From the NCBI RefSeq assembly GCF_042663585.1, contig NZ_JBHTAN010000006.1:2232001-2296000 (forward strand): a stretch of 64,000 bases of DNA. Direction: 5' to 3'. A model generated the notes under the pieces. That model had not been told where the DNA came from, searched no databases, and worked only from the letters and a program-made list of their open reading frames with translations. Source of the stretch: Natranaeroarchaeum sp042663585. GTDB lineage: Archaea; Halobacteriota; Halobacteria; Halobacteriales; Natronoarchaeaceae. The position numbers and the translations under genes were made by a program. The stretch's first letter is position 1; each line of letters begins with the position of its first letter. Shown here piece by piece: positions 26,091 through 35,127 of this stretch.

Positions 26091-26176
26091 AACCGCGTGC
26101 CACGCCGGCGACTCTTATATTGAACGACCGATAGCCAGTCGCGCGATTGATTACGCTCCGGATCTATCCGTCGACT

Positions 26177-26914
26177 ATGGAACCCGCAATCCTCCGCGAC
26201 GACATGGTCGATAGCCTCGAACACGAGGCAAAGCGGGTCGTCCGGAGCGAACGGATCGGCCTCGCGATGCGTGAAGTGCCGCGCCACGAGTTCGTCGAGG
26301 CCGAACGCGCCGCCTACGCAGATATCTCGCACCAGGAGCACGGCACCCGCGTCCTCTCACCGAGCGACGCCGCCAGACTGCTCGAACTGCTCGACGTCGA
26401 GCCGGAGCAGTCGGTGCTGATCGTCGGCGTCGGCGTCGGCTACACCGCGGCCGTGGTCGCCGAAATCGTTGGCGCACGAAACGTCCACGCGGTCGATATC
26501 ACCCGATCGTTGGTATACCAGGCCCGCGAGAACCTCGCGGCAGCGGGCCACGAGGAGGTGCTGGTCGACTGGCGGGACGGTGCCGAGGGGCTACCGGAGT
26601 ACGCGCCGTACGACCGGATCCTGCTCGAGGCCGCCGCGGTCCGGCCACCGCCCGCCCTGCACGACCAGCTAGCCGCCGATGGCAAACTCGTAATGCCCCA
26701 CGGCACCGGCGAACAGCGGCTCTCGGTCGTCGACGCCAATGGCGACGTCGAGGAGCACGGCAACGCCGCGTTCGCGCCGCTGCTCGTCGAGGGCGAACAG
26801 GCCGACGCCATCGAGCGCAACCGGACCGCACGCGAGGACCGCGAGCACGCACAGCGCAGCGCCGAGTCGCGACACGGCTGGGAGCGCGACTGGATCGACT
26901 GGGACGGCGTCTAG
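26177..26914 (+). CDS. Second protein-L-isoaspartate O-methyltransferase-like protein
   Basis: This 245-residue paralogue of the preceding pcm product keeps VPRHEFVE near residue 34 and GVGVGYTAAVVAEIVGARNVHAVD near 82, but the SAM loop is VLIVGVGVGY instead of VLEIGTGCGY. The TISAPHM motif becomes RVLSPSDA. The catalytic segment is therefore altered and it may act on another substrate or be regulatory. I chose ATG 26177; a TATA-like cttatatt lies about 60 bases upstream. Tandem PIMT pairs of this kind are common in haloarchaea. Confidence 0.8.
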   Translation: MEPAILRDDMVDSLEHEAKRVVRSERIGLAMREVPRHEFVEAERAAYADISHQEHGTRVLSPSDAARLLELLDVEPEQSVLIVGVGVGYTAAVVAEIVGARNVHAVDITRSLVYQARENLAAAGHEEVLVDWRDGAEGLPEYAPYDRILLEAAAVRPPPALHDQLAADGKLVMPHGTGEQRLSVVDANGDVEEHGNAAFAPLLVEGEQADAIERNRTAREDREHAQRSAESRHGWERDWIDWDGV

Positions 26915-27357
26915 TCGTCGATCACCAGTAGCTCGGTGTTCTCCCGCTGGTCCTCGTACTCGGTCCCCGCAGGCGGATTAATCTCTATCTCCAGAGTACC
27001 CTTGTCCTGATTGTCGCGTAGCTCCGGCGAGATACTGACTGTGGCCTCGCCGTTCGCATCCGACTTCTCGTTCTCGATGCCGTCGATGCTCGCAGTGCCG
27101 CTGGAGACGATCACCGTCGCCCCTTCGACGGCGTCGCCCTGCTCGTCGATCACCGTGAGATCGACCGAGTTGTAGCCAGCGTTGATCACTTCGTCGTCAG
27201 GCTGGACGTCGAGTTCCGTCGTCCCGAGCGTACCGACCCCCGAGAGCATAGACATCATGATGCTGAGACTCGCGACGCCGACGACGATGGCGATGACGAG
27301 TCTGATCGGTAACCCCTCGATTGCCCGGTCATCCAAGCGGAACGCTTCGAATCGCAT
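26911..27357 (-). CDS. Membrane-anchored Ig-like (pilin-like) protein
   Basis: This 148-residue protein has one membrane helix near residues 20-42 (GLPIRLVIAIVVGVASLSIMM) and an exposed beta-sandwich with VDLTVIDEQGDAVEGATV and GEATVSISPELR, like carboxypeptidase-regulatory or Ig-type folds. The short charged N-terminus before a hydrophobic helix resembles type IV pilin-like proteins, but no clear class III cleavage site is seen. It overlaps the PIMT-like gene by 4 bases at the 3' ends. Confidence 0.6.
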   Translation of the reverse strand: MRFEAFRLDDRAIEGLPIRLVIAIVVGVASLSIMMSMLSGVGTLGTTELDVQPDDEVINAGYNSVDLTVIDEQGDAVEGATVIVSSGTASIDGIENEKSDANGEATVSISPELRDNQDKGTLEIEINPPAGTEYEDQRENTELLVIDD

Positions 27358-27424
27358 GGCCACCGCTGGCCGCCCCATCGTATATAAACAGTCGGCTCAG
27401 GTGCCGTGGCTGAATAGGATGATC

Positions 27425-28249
27425 CTACTCACCGGTCCCGAAAGACAGGTCGAGTGCGGGCGCGCTGTGAGTGAGCGACCCCATCGAAATGACGTCGACG
27501 CCCGTTTTCGCGTACGCCGGAACGTCCTCGACGGTGATTCCGCCCGAGGCCTCCGCGAGCGTCTCGTACTCGGCCAGCAGTTCGACTGCGTCGTGGGTCT
27601 TCCCGGGCGTCATGTTGTCGAGCAGGACGATGTCCGCTCCGGCCGCCGCGGCCCGTGGGGCATCCTCGACTCGCTCGACCTCGACGTCGATCTTCGTGGC
27701 GAACGAGGTCTGCTCGTCGAAGCGCGTGATCGCCTCTTCCAGCCCTAACTCCGCGATCTGGTTGTCTTTCACCATCACCATATGCGAGAGGTCGAGGCGG
27801 TGGGTGTCGCCGCCACCCGCGACGACCGCCCGCTTCTCGACGCCGCGGAGACCGGGCGTCGTCTTGCGGGTCGCCGCAATCTCGACCGTGCTGTCCGCCC
27901 CGGCCGTCGCTTCGTTCGCCCGTTCGACCGCACGGCGCGTCTTCGTGGCGATACCGGAGGCGTGGCCGGCGATATTCACGGCGACGCGCTCGCCGCGCAG
28001 GACGTCGGTAGCCGCCCCCTCGACAGCCAGTACGGTATCACCGGTGTCGACCGGGTCGCCGTCGGCTAGCGACTGCGTGACGTCGACGTCGAGGTACTCG
28101 AAGACGGCTTCGGCGGCGTCGAGTCCGGCGAGGACGCCACTCTCTTTCGCGACGAGGCGGCCGGACGTCCCGCCGGGGACTTCGTTGGTCACGTCGTGAT
28201 GGCCCAGATCCTCACGGAGCCATCCCTCGATCTGTGAGTCCGTGATCAT
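27425..28249 (-). CDS. nadC: Nicotinate-nucleotide pyrophosphorylase (carboxylating)
   Basis: This 274-residue phosphoribosyltransferase converts quinolinate and PRPP to nicotinate mononucleotide. AATRKTTPGLRGVEKRAVVAGGGDTHRLDLSHMVMVKDN near residue 125 is the substrate-binding core, and VEVERVEDAP near 190 and LLDNMTPG near 210 follow. It is the last gene of the nadA-nadB-nadC operon, and its ATG overlaps the nadB stop as TGATG. Confidence 0.95.
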   Translation of the reverse strand: MITDSQIEGWLREDLGHHDVTNEVPGGTSGRLVAKESGVLAGLDAAEAVFEYLDVDVTQSLADGDPVDTGDTVLAVEGAATDVLRGERVAVNIAGHASGIATKTRRAVERANEATAGADSTVEIAATRKTTPGLRGVEKRAVVAGGGDTHRLDLSHMVMVKDNQIAELGLEEAITRFDEQTSFATKIDVEVERVEDAPRAAAAGADIVLLDNMTPGKTHDAVELLAEYETLAEASGGITVEDVPAYAKTGVDVISMGSLTHSAPALDLSFGTGE

Positions 28250-29829
28250 CAGTCGTCCGCTGGCTCCGCGACCTGTTCGGTCGCCTCGTCGAGGTAATGA
28301 CAGCCGACTGACCGCTCGTTCTCGGCCGCGGCGCGGGCGATCAGTAACGCGGTGACGCTGGCGTGGCGTAACTCGTAGATGTCCCGTGCGGTTCGGGTCC
28401 GGACGTAGGCGTCGACCTCGCCCTTGAGGCGGCGCAGTACCGCGGCGGCGCGTCCGAGTCCGTCGCGGTCGCGGCGCAGACCCACGTACTCACCCATCAC
28501 GCGACGCAGGCGCGTGAACTTCTCGGCGGCAAACCGGGGCGGGAGGTCGGGGTCGCTATCGAGCAGATCGGCGGCCTCGATCGGTCGGGGCTCGTTGCCG
28601 ACCGCCGTCTCGCCCGCCCGGAGTCCCCAGACCAGCCCTTCGAGCAGGCTCGTCGAGGCTAGCCGGTTCGCGCCGTGGACGCCGGTGCGGGCACACTCGC
28701 CGACGGCGAAGAGTCGGTCGAGGCTCGCCCGACCGCGGTCGTCGACGGCGACGCCGCCACAGAGGAAGTGCTCGCAGGGTGTGACCGGGATCCCCTCGGC
28801 GGGATCGACGCCACGCTTGGCACACCGGTCGGCGAGGTCGGGGAACTCCCCCGCGAAGTCGAAGGTCGACACGTCGAGACGGACTGTTCCCGTCTCGGAC
28901 CGTTCGCGGGCGACCGCACGGGCCACCACGTCCCGCGGCGCGAGTTCGGCGTCCTCGTGGACTTCAGGCATGAACCGCTCGCCGTCCCCGTTCAGCAGGT
29001 GTGCGCCCTCGCCGCGGACAGCCTCGCTGATCAGCACCGTGTCCATCCCCTCGGTCTCGTCGGCCTCGGCCACGCCGTCGGCGGCCTCGTCGAGCGCCGT
29101 CGGATGGAACTGGACGAACTCCATGTCGGCGACGTCCGCGCCGGCGAGCGCCGCCATCCCGATGCCGTCACCGGTCGATCCCGACGGGTTCGTCGAGTGA
29201 GGATAGAGCGATCCGATCCCGCCGGTCGCCAGTACGGTCGACCCGGCAAAGACCGGGTAGCCGGTGTTGGCCTGCTCGCTCCCTGGGGTCCGGTCGAGTT
29301 GTGCGCCGTGAACTCGCCCCTCGTGCGTGATCAGGTCGAGCACGGCCGTATCTTCGAGAATCGTCACGCGCTCGTGATCGTCGAGATACGCGAGCAGTGG
29401 TCGGAGGATGTGCGTGCCCGTCTCGGCGTTGACGTGCATGATCCGGTCCTCGGAGTGGGCCGCCTCGCGGCCGTAGTCCCACTGCTCCCCCGTCGATTCG
29501 GCGCCCTCGTCTGCCGTATCGAACTCGATGCCGAGCGTCTCCAGCAGGACGTCTTCGACCGCCTCGTTGGCGCTCTCGACGAGTACGTCGACCGCCTCGG
29601 GGTCGGCAGTGTCGCTACTCGCCGTGAGGATATCCCGTTTGAACTGCTCGGGGTCGTCCCGGGAGACGGCGATGCCGCCCTGCGCCCAGTCGGTACTCGC
29701 GTCCTCGGGGCGTTCGGCCTTCGTCGCGACGAGCACGTCGCTGCCCTCACGTGCGGCCGCGAGCGCCGCGGCACAGCCAGCGATGCCGGTGCCGACGACG
29801 AGCACATCCGCGGTAGTATGGTCACCCAT
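28249..29829 (-). CDS. nadB: L-aspartate oxidase
   Basis: This 526-residue flavoenzyme oxidises L-aspartate to iminoaspartate for NAD synthesis. It begins with VLVVGTGIAGCAAALAA, the FAD-binding fold, and contains EDASTDWAQGGIAVS near residue 42. QFHPTALDEA near 240, HFLCGGVAVD near 353 and GANRLASTSLLEGLVWG near 385 are family-typical. It is between nadA and nadC, 4 bases after nadA. Confidence 0.95.
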   Translation of the reverse strand: MGDHTTADVLVVGTGIAGCAAALAAAREGSDVLVATKAERPEDASTDWAQGGIAVSRDDPEQFKRDILTASSDTADPEAVDVLVESANEAVEDVLLETLGIEFDTADEGAESTGEQWDYGREAAHSEDRIMHVNAETGTHILRPLLAYLDDHERVTILEDTAVLDLITHEGRVHGAQLDRTPGSEQANTGYPVFAGSTVLATGGIGSLYPHSTNPSGSTGDGIGMAALAGADVADMEFVQFHPTALDEAADGVAEADETEGMDTVLISEAVRGEGAHLLNGDGERFMPEVHEDAELAPRDVVARAVARERSETGTVRLDVSTFDFAGEFPDLADRCAKRGVDPAEGIPVTPCEHFLCGGVAVDDRGRASLDRLFAVGECARTGVHGANRLASTSLLEGLVWGLRAGETAVGNEPRPIEAADLLDSDPDLPPRFAAEKFTRLRRVMGEYVGLRRDRDGLGRAAAVLRRLKGEVDAYVRTRTARDIYELRHASVTALLIARAAAENERSVGCHYLDEATEQVAEPADD

Positions 29830-29833
29830 CCTT

Positions 29834-30964
29834 TCACCCCTGAAGCTCCAGCATCCGGTTCATCGCCACTTCGGCGAGTTCTTTCTCCCGTTCTGCGACC
29901 TCGATGACGTTGCGTTCGCGGCCCTCGACTAGCTCTTCGAGCACCCACGTCAGGTAGTTCGGGTCGATCTGGCGCATCGCGTTGCAGTCCATGCAGGCGT
30001 CGCCACACAGCGGCAGGACGTTCACATCCGGATGCCAGCGGTCGAGGTGGTTCGCCAGGTGGATCTCGGTACCGATCGCCCAGGTGTCGCCGGGGTCGGC
30101 CTCCTCGACGACCTCACAGATGGTACTCGTCGATCCGGCGATATCGGCCGCCTCGACGACTTCGCGGCGACACTCGGGGTGGACCACGACGTTCGCGTCA
30201 GGGTGGTCCTCGCGCATCGTCTCGATGTGATGCTCGCGGAACCGTTCGTGGACCTGGCAGTAGCCGTCCCAGAGGATGATGTCCGATTCGGCGACCTCTG
30301 CGGCGTCTTTGCCCTCCGGGTCCCACGGATCCCAGTCGGCGGTCTCGTCTTCGAGGCCCAGTCGGTGGGCCGTGTTCTCGCCGAGGTGTTTGTCGGGCAG
30401 GAAGAGGACTTTGTCGCCTTTCTCCAGCGCCCAGTCGAAGACGAGGTGGGCGTTCGAGGAGGTACAGATCGCTCCTCCGTGCTCGGCGGTAAAGGCCTTC
30501 AGGTCGGCGTAGGAGTTCATGTACGTGATCGGGATGATATCCTCGTCGGGCGCGGCCTCGGTGATTTCGGCCCACGCGGCGTCGACCTGCAGGGCCTCGG
30601 CCATCCCGGCCATCGGACAGGACGCCTCCATGCTCGGCAGGATCACCGTCTGTTCGTCGTCGGTGATGATATCCGCGCTCTCGGCCATGAACGTCACGCC
30701 GCCGAAGACGACGTACTCGGCGTCCGCGGCGGCCGCTTCCTTCGATAGCTGGTAGGAGTCACCGATGAAGTCGGCGTGTTCGACGATCTCCCGTCGCTGG
30801 TAGTTGTGGCCGAGGATGACGACGTCGTCACCCAGTTCGGCCAGCGCGGCCTCGATCCGCTCAGTCCGCTCGGCTTCGTCCAGTTCCCGATATCGTTCGG
30901 GTAACTGTTCGAGGTTGTCGTATTTGAAGAGACTCAGGTCGGTATCGATTTCCGCTGTTTCCAT
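29834..30964 (-). CDS. nadA: Quinolinate synthase
   Basis: This 376-residue 4Fe-4S enzyme joins iminoaspartate and dihydroxyacetone phosphate. VILGHNYQRREIVEHADFIGDSYQL near residue 50 is the substrate loop. Cluster cysteines are in MEASCPMAG near 130, HPECRREV near 255 and CGDACMDCNAM near 330. I chose ATG 30964 (METAEIDTD); the upstream GTG is only three codons away. Operon order nadA-nadB-nadC gives the full route from aspartate to nicotinate mononucleotide. Inverted repeats lie upstream. Confidence 0.95.
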   Translation of the reverse strand: METAEIDTDLSLFKYDNLEQLPERYRELDEAERTERIEAALAELGDDVVILGHNYQRREIVEHADFIGDSYQLSKEAAAADAEYVVFGGVTFMAESADIITDDEQTVILPSMEASCPMAGMAEALQVDAAWAEITEAAPDEDIIPITYMNSYADLKAFTAEHGGAICTSSNAHLVFDWALEKGDKVLFLPDKHLGENTAHRLGLEDETADWDPWDPEGKDAAEVAESDIILWDGYCQVHERFREHHIETMREDHPDANVVVHPECRREVVEAADIAGSTSTICEVVEEADPGDTWAIGTEIHLANHLDRWHPDVNVLPLCGDACMDCNAMRQIDPNYLTWVLEELVEGRERNVIEVAEREKELAEVAMNRMLELQG

Positions 30965-31271
30965 TCGTGGCACAATATGACACCAGTGGTTGATCTACAC
31001 TTCAGAACCGAACTATGAAAAGATTTTCTTTTCAATAACATCTATGTATCTCCAGATGTCGTTAGATTAGAGGTATGGAAATATTACGTGGGCTATTTCC
31101 CGGGATAGGAGACTGAAATCTAACGACCGGGCGAACACAGTGAAATACCACTCGTCGATATCGGAGGGACCTCTGAACGTCTCAAGCCGCGTCTCGCGAG
31201 CGTGTTGCAGTTTCTGGCGCGTGAGTTCCTCCGGCCATACGATTATGCTCCGGACACGCGTTACTCACCGT
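30965..31271. promoter_or_regulatory. nadA upstream region with two inverted repeats
   Basis: This 307-bp gene-free gap separates divergent nadA and the small gene at 31272. It contains a perfect 11-bp inverted repeat, gtcgttagatt (31057-31067 approx.) and aatctaacgac (31117-31127), and a shorter one, gaaaag/cttttc, at 31017-31033. The shorter repeat lies about 50 bases before the nadA start, where an operator would sit. No regulator is known to me for these arms. Confidence 0.5.
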
Positions 31272-31607
31272 ATGGCAGACGATCGAAATAGTCGAGACAA
31301 ACAGGCTCGCGACGCGGACGAACGGCAGCGACAGCGCGAACTCACAGAGGCGGTCGAACGAGGAGACGAGAAAGAGCCGCCACGCGAAGAAGTCGTCGCC
31401 GAACCGCCTCAGGAATGTCACCGTCGGGGCTGTACCGAGTCACCCGACTTCGTCGTCGTCGAGCGGTATCAGGAGGAGACCGGACACGGGGCGGTCGAGG
31501 CGACGGCGTTCCTGTGTCGGGAGCACACGAGAGAGGAGAGTCCGGCGAATCTCGACGGCGTCTATCCGGGCTACCGGTTCCGCGTCGAACCGCTTTCGAG
31601 TAGCTAA
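31272..31607 (+). CDS. Small charged protein with a Cys/His cluster
   Basis: This 111-residue protein begins with a highly charged region of about 45 residues (DRNSRDKQARDADERQRQRE). CHRRGC near residue 49 and LCREH near 81 could bind one zinc ion. It has no membrane segment. No named family is recognised. The start at 31272 is preferred because the frame upstream lies in the gap with inverted repeats. Confidence 0.6.
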   Translation: MADDRNSRDKQARDADERQRQRELTEAVERGDEKEPPREEVVAEPPQECHRRGCTESPDFVVVERYQEETGHGAVEATAFLCREHTREESPANLDGVYPGYRFRVEPLSSS

Positions 31608-31624
31608 CTGGCCGAGACAGCGAC

Positions 31625-32044
31625 TCACCGCACGACGACGACGGGGACCGGGCTCCGACGGAACACCTGCTCTGCGACGTTCCCGACGAAGAGTCGCTCG
31701 GCAATGGTCCCCCCGTGAGTGCCGATCACGACGGTGTCGTACTCCTCGGCCTCGTTGATAATCGCCCGACCAGGATGGCCCAGTTTGCTCTTGGTCTCTA
31801 TTTCGATGTCGTACTCCTCGGCGGTCTCGCGCGCGGTTGAGAACACTTCTTCGGAGAGTTCGGCCGTGGCTTCCTCGAGATCATCAGCGAGTGCGAGTCC
31901 GGTCGCCTCGCCCCACATCGGGGAAGGGCCCCCGACGACGTGTAGAACCGTAAACTCCGCGTCAGGGAAGTGTTCGAGCGCGTACTCCAGCGCTTCGCGC
32001 GCCATCTCCGAGTCGTCCATCGGGACCAGAATCTTGGATGCCAT
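31625..32044 (-). CDS. Universal stress protein
   Basis: This 139-residue UspA-fold protein starts KILVPMDDSEMAREALEYAL and ends GTHGGTIAERLFVGNVAEQVFRRSPVPVVVV. The last stretch contains the ATP-binding G-x2-G-x9-G/S-type loop, so it probably binds ATP. Length is standard for a single-domain Usp. It is convergent with the gene at 31272. Confidence 0.93.
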   Translation of the reverse strand: MASKILVPMDDSEMAREALEYALEHFPDAEFTVLHVVGGPSPMWGEATGLALADDLEEATAELSEEVFSTARETAEEYDIEIETKSKLGHPGRAIINEAEEYDTVVIGTHGGTIAERLFVGNVAEQVFRRSPVPVVVVR

Positions 32045-32214
32045 AGGAAAAATACGAGCGAAACGGGCTTAACCGTATTGTGAGGGAATCATACGGTAAA
32101 TATACTCGGCTCTACTGTATCTCTCGGTTGGATCGGAGACGGGAAAACGTGCGACGGACTCGTTTCGGATATCTGCTCTGGTGACGTGCAACGACGAACG
32201 CGACGCTGGCCCAG

Positions 32215-32931
32215 TTAGCTGTCGCCGTCCGTCTCTGCAACCTTCTTTTCGACAGTCTCTTCGACCTTCTCGTCCACCGTCTCCTCCACGGTCTCTTCGA
32301 CTGTTTCCTCGACTGTCTCCTCCACATCGACCGCCTCCTCCACGGTCTCTTCGACTGTTTCCTCGACCGTCTCCTCCACATCGACCGCCTCCTGGACAGT
32401 CTCTTCGACCTTCTCTTCGACCCTTTCTTCGACGGTGTCACCGACGGTCTCCTCAACCCTCTCTTCCATCGTTTCTTCGACTGTTTCCTCCACCGTCGCC
32501 TCTACAGTCTCCTCGACTGTATCCTCCATCGTCTCGCCAACCGTTTCTTCGACTTTTTCGCCGACCGTCTTTTCAACGGTTTTCTCGACCCTCTCACCGA
32601 CCGTTTCGCCGACTGTATCCTGTACCTCGCCCTCGCTCGGACGGCGGTCGACACGCTCGTTAACCTCGTCGATCTGGTCGCGTACCTGATCGACCTCTTC
32701 CTCGACCTGTTCTTCGACGCGCTCGGAGACCCGCTCCTCGACCTGTCGGGTCATCCAGTCCGGATCGAATCGACCCATCTTCCAGACGACGTGGATGACG
32801 TACGAGGCGATGATTCCCAGACCGAACGCGACACCGGTTTGCGTGCCGACAGTGACGATGATTATGATGGCAGCCAGCAACATGGCGCCGTAGGCCATAT
32901 CGACGAGAAAATCGATTCTCCTCGGATTCAT
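32215..32931 (-). CDS. Membrane-anchored protein with long VEETVEE coiled-coil repeat
   Basis: This 238-residue protein has two hydrophobic segments in residues 10-50 (AMLLAAIIIIVTVG, GLGIIASYVIHVVW). About 180 residues of acidic repeats then follow, built from VEETV, VGETV, VEKTV and VDEKV units. A longer AVDVEETVEETVEETVEE block recurs near residues 184-213. The spacing of Val suggests a coiled coil or extended rod. Low-complexity DNA underlies it, with ctcttcgac and similar repeats on the plus strand. It has no recognised function and may be a surface- or membrane-associated spacer. Confidence 0.7.
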   Translation of the reverse strand: MNPRRIDFLVDMAYGAMLLAAIIIIVTVGTQTGVAFGLGIIASYVIHVVWKMGRFDPDWMTRQVEERVSERVEEQVEEEVDQVRDQIDEVNERVDRRPSEGEVQDTVGETVGERVEKTVEKTVGEKVEETVGETMEDTVEETVEATVEETVEETMEERVEETVGDTVEERVEEKVEETVQEAVDVEETVEETVEETVEEAVDVEETVEETVEETVEETVDEKVEETVEKKVAETDGDS

Positions 32932-33111
32932 CGCGCATCACCGTTCGGAGAGAAATATGTCGTATTCATGTGAAAGTAACTCTTATTAAGCATTACTCCC
33001 CCCACGTAGTAATATCCGTGGATTTAGTTCGCACGTCGCTCTGTGGGGCGAAACGGCCGAGGACGGTCGGAACCCGGAATCCTTTCCTCGGGAGCAACCT
33101 AACACGAAGAT

Positions 33112-33702
33112 ATGTTTACAGGAATCGTCGAGGAGACGGGCGAAATCGTCTCGCGAACGGAGACCGACGACGGCGTTCGGCTACGTGTTAGTGGAGAGAC
33201 GGTCACCGACGGCCTCGAACATGGCCAGAGCATCAGCGTCAGCGGTGCCTGCCTGACCGTCGAGGAGTTCGGCGACGACTGGTTCGAGACGTTTCTGGCC
33301 GCAGAAACCGTCGAGAAGACGTATCTCGGATCGCTCGACGAGGGCGATGCCGTCAACCTCGAACGCGCGCTGGCAGCAAACGACCGCCTTGACGGCCACT
33401 TCGTGCAGGGACACGTCGACGGTGTCGCAGAGGTCCGTGACATCCGTCAGGTCGGCGAAGACTGGGAGTTCGAGTTCGGCGTCCCCGAGGAGTTCGACCA
33501 GTACGTCGTCGAGAAGGGTTCGATTGCCCTCGACGGCATCAGTCTCACCGTGGCGGACCGGACCGACGAGTCGGTCAGCGTCGCCATCATTCCGACGACC
33601 TACGAGATGACGACGCTCTCGGAGAAATCGGTCGGCGCTCCCATCCACCTCGAAGTCGACGTCATCGCAAAGTACGCAGAACGGATGCTGGACGGCTACT
33701 AG
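33112..33702 (+). CDS. ribE: Riboflavin synthase, bacterial-type (alpha)
   Basis: This 196-residue protein makes riboflavin from two lumazine molecules. Each of its two repeats has a signature: MFTGIVEETGEIVSR at the start, then SVSGACLTVEEF near residue 42, and LDGHFVQGHVDGVAEV near 95 with LDGISLTVADR near 142. Haloarchaea use this bacterial-type enzyme rather than the archaeal RibC. Its stop overlaps that of prsW in a shared CTAG. No FMN-riboswitch-like fold was found upstream. Confidence 0.95.
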   Translation: MFTGIVEETGEIVSRTETDDGVRLRVSGETVTDGLEHGQSISVSGACLTVEEFGDDWFETFLAAETVEKTYLGSLDEGDAVNLERALAANDRLDGHFVQGHVDGVAEVRDIRQVGEDWEFEFGVPEEFDQYVVEKGSIALDGISLTVADRTDESVSVAIIPTTYEMTTLSEKSVGAPIHLEVDVIAKYAERMLDGY

Positions 33703-35090
33703 AACTCCCAGTCGTCGAGGGAGTCGTTGGTGTCGCCACGGGATCTGTCCAGCCCCTCGCTGCTCTCTTCGGATCGGTCCCCCTCGGTGCTCCCGTCAGA
33801 TCCCTCCTCGTGCGTGTCTCCCGCTCCGCTCCTCCGGGCTGAGTCCCCTTCGTCCGGCCGCGAATCAGGAGCCGACGCCTCCTCGCCCCCGGTGTTGTCT
33901 CCGCCACTGTCGGCCGTATTCGTCGTATCCTCCATAGCCGGACTGCTCGACGCCTCGGAACGCACGACCGGCGGTTCGACCGGCGGTGCTCCCGAAGCGA
34001 TAGACGGGGCGTGGGTCGATCCATCGAACTCGGTCAGCACGGGCGTCGGATCGCGGTCTAACTGACCCGCATCGACCGATCTGTAGGTGTCCTGATAGCG
34101 CTTGAGCTTTCGATAGAGGTAGTAGCCGGCGGCACCGTCGAACACGAGGACGTAGACGAGGACCGCCGAGAGCGAGGACATGGACGTCGTCTCGACGAGC
34201 CAGTCAGGAATGATGCTCGCCCCCGTATTGTAGGTCGCGTGGATGACGGCGGCGAGGAAGAGTCCTTTCACGACCAGCGGGACGGCGTACTCGCGGTTGA
34301 ACTTCGCCAGCCCGAGGTAGAACCCGGCGAGCGCGGAGTAGATGACGTGGCCCGGACCGGCGAGTGATCTGGCGGCAGTCGCCCCGCTCGCCGTCTCCAG
34401 AATGTCGGCCACCGTCGCCACCGAGTCCAGCGGGCGGGTGATGTAGAGCGCGTTCTCGATCGTCGCGAAGCCAAGCCCTGCAACAGCGCCGTACACCGCA
34501 CCGTCGATGACCGCGTCGAAGCGGTCGTCGCGATACGCGTACAACCGCACTGCGAGCAGTTTCACTGTCTCCTCGACGGGACCGACGACGAGGAAGAAAA
34601 AGAGGAACAGCATCACAGGGGTGCCACCGACCGCCTCGCCGAGTGCGGCCGTCCCGAGCACGGTGACGACACCCTGACCCACCTCGTTCAACAGCGCCGC
34701 GGCACCGGCGAGGACCATCGTGAGCAGGAACGTGACGGCGAGTAGTGCGACCGGTTCGTCGGTGGTCACGTCCGTCTGCCAGATGTATCCGGCCAGAATC
34801 AACGCGGGGACGACCGAGAGAGCAATGAGCGTCGTGACGACCGGATCGGTGATGGCATCGAGGTTGCCGAACTGGAACTCCGCCACGATGACGAGCGCTG
34901 AAAGGGCGATGACGGAGAGAAGTAACAATCCGAACGCGAGCCAGATCAGCAGGCGATAGAGCCGACGACTTTTGTTCTCCGCACCCACGAGCACCCGGTC
35001 GAGTCGAGAGCGGGGCTCCCACGTCGACACCTCGTAGAGGTCGACGCCTTCGTCGGCGGCACGTTCGATCGGATCGCGACCGGATCCCAT
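33699..35090 (-). CDS. PrsW-type intramembrane metalloprotease
   Basis: This 463-residue protein has about eight membrane segments. The catalytic motif region VVGPVEETVKLLAVRLYAY near residue 165 carries the EExxK motif, and HATYN near 280 and GFATIENALY near 210 hold other PrsW residues. The last 125 residues are a low-complexity acidic tail (Ser/Asp/Glu/Gly-rich). PrsW proteases cleave anti-sigma or other single-pass proteins in bacteria; archaeal targets are unknown. Tail-to-tail overlap with ribE is 4 bases. Confidence 0.85.
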   Translation of the reverse strand: MGSGRDPIERAADEGVDLYEVSTWEPRSRLDRVLVGAENKSRRLYRLLIWLAFGLLLLSVIALSALVIVAEFQFGNLDAITDPVVTTLIALSVVPALILAGYIWQTDVTTDEPVALLAVTFLLTMVLAGAAALLNEVGQGVVTVLGTAALGEAVGGTPVMLFLFFFLVVGPVEETVKLLAVRLYAYRDDRFDAVIDGAVYGAVAGLGFATIENALYITRPLDSVATVADILETASGATAARSLAGPGHVIYSALAGFYLGLAKFNREYAVPLVVKGLFLAAVIHATYNTGASIIPDWLVETTSMSSLSAVLVYVLVFDGAAGYYLYRKLKRYQDTYRSVDAGQLDRDPTPVLTEFDGSTHAPSIASGAPPVEPPVVRSEASSSPAMEDTTNTADSGGDNTGGEEASAPDSRPDEGDSARRSGAGDTHEEGSDGSTEGDRSEESSEGLDRSRGDTNDSLDDWEF

Positions 35091-35127
35091 ACACCCGCTA
35101 AAGGGCGGGATCGGGTTAGTTGTTATC

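Noticed and set aside
32240..32600. Repeated ctcttcgac-like DNA resembling a repeat array
   Set aside because: It is the coding DNA of the VEETVEE protein, with no spacers of constant length and no cas genes.
32932..33111. Possible FMN riboswitch before riboflavin synthase
   Set aside because: No conserved riboswitch core could be found by eye and haloarchaeal rib genes are usually controlled by a protein repressor.
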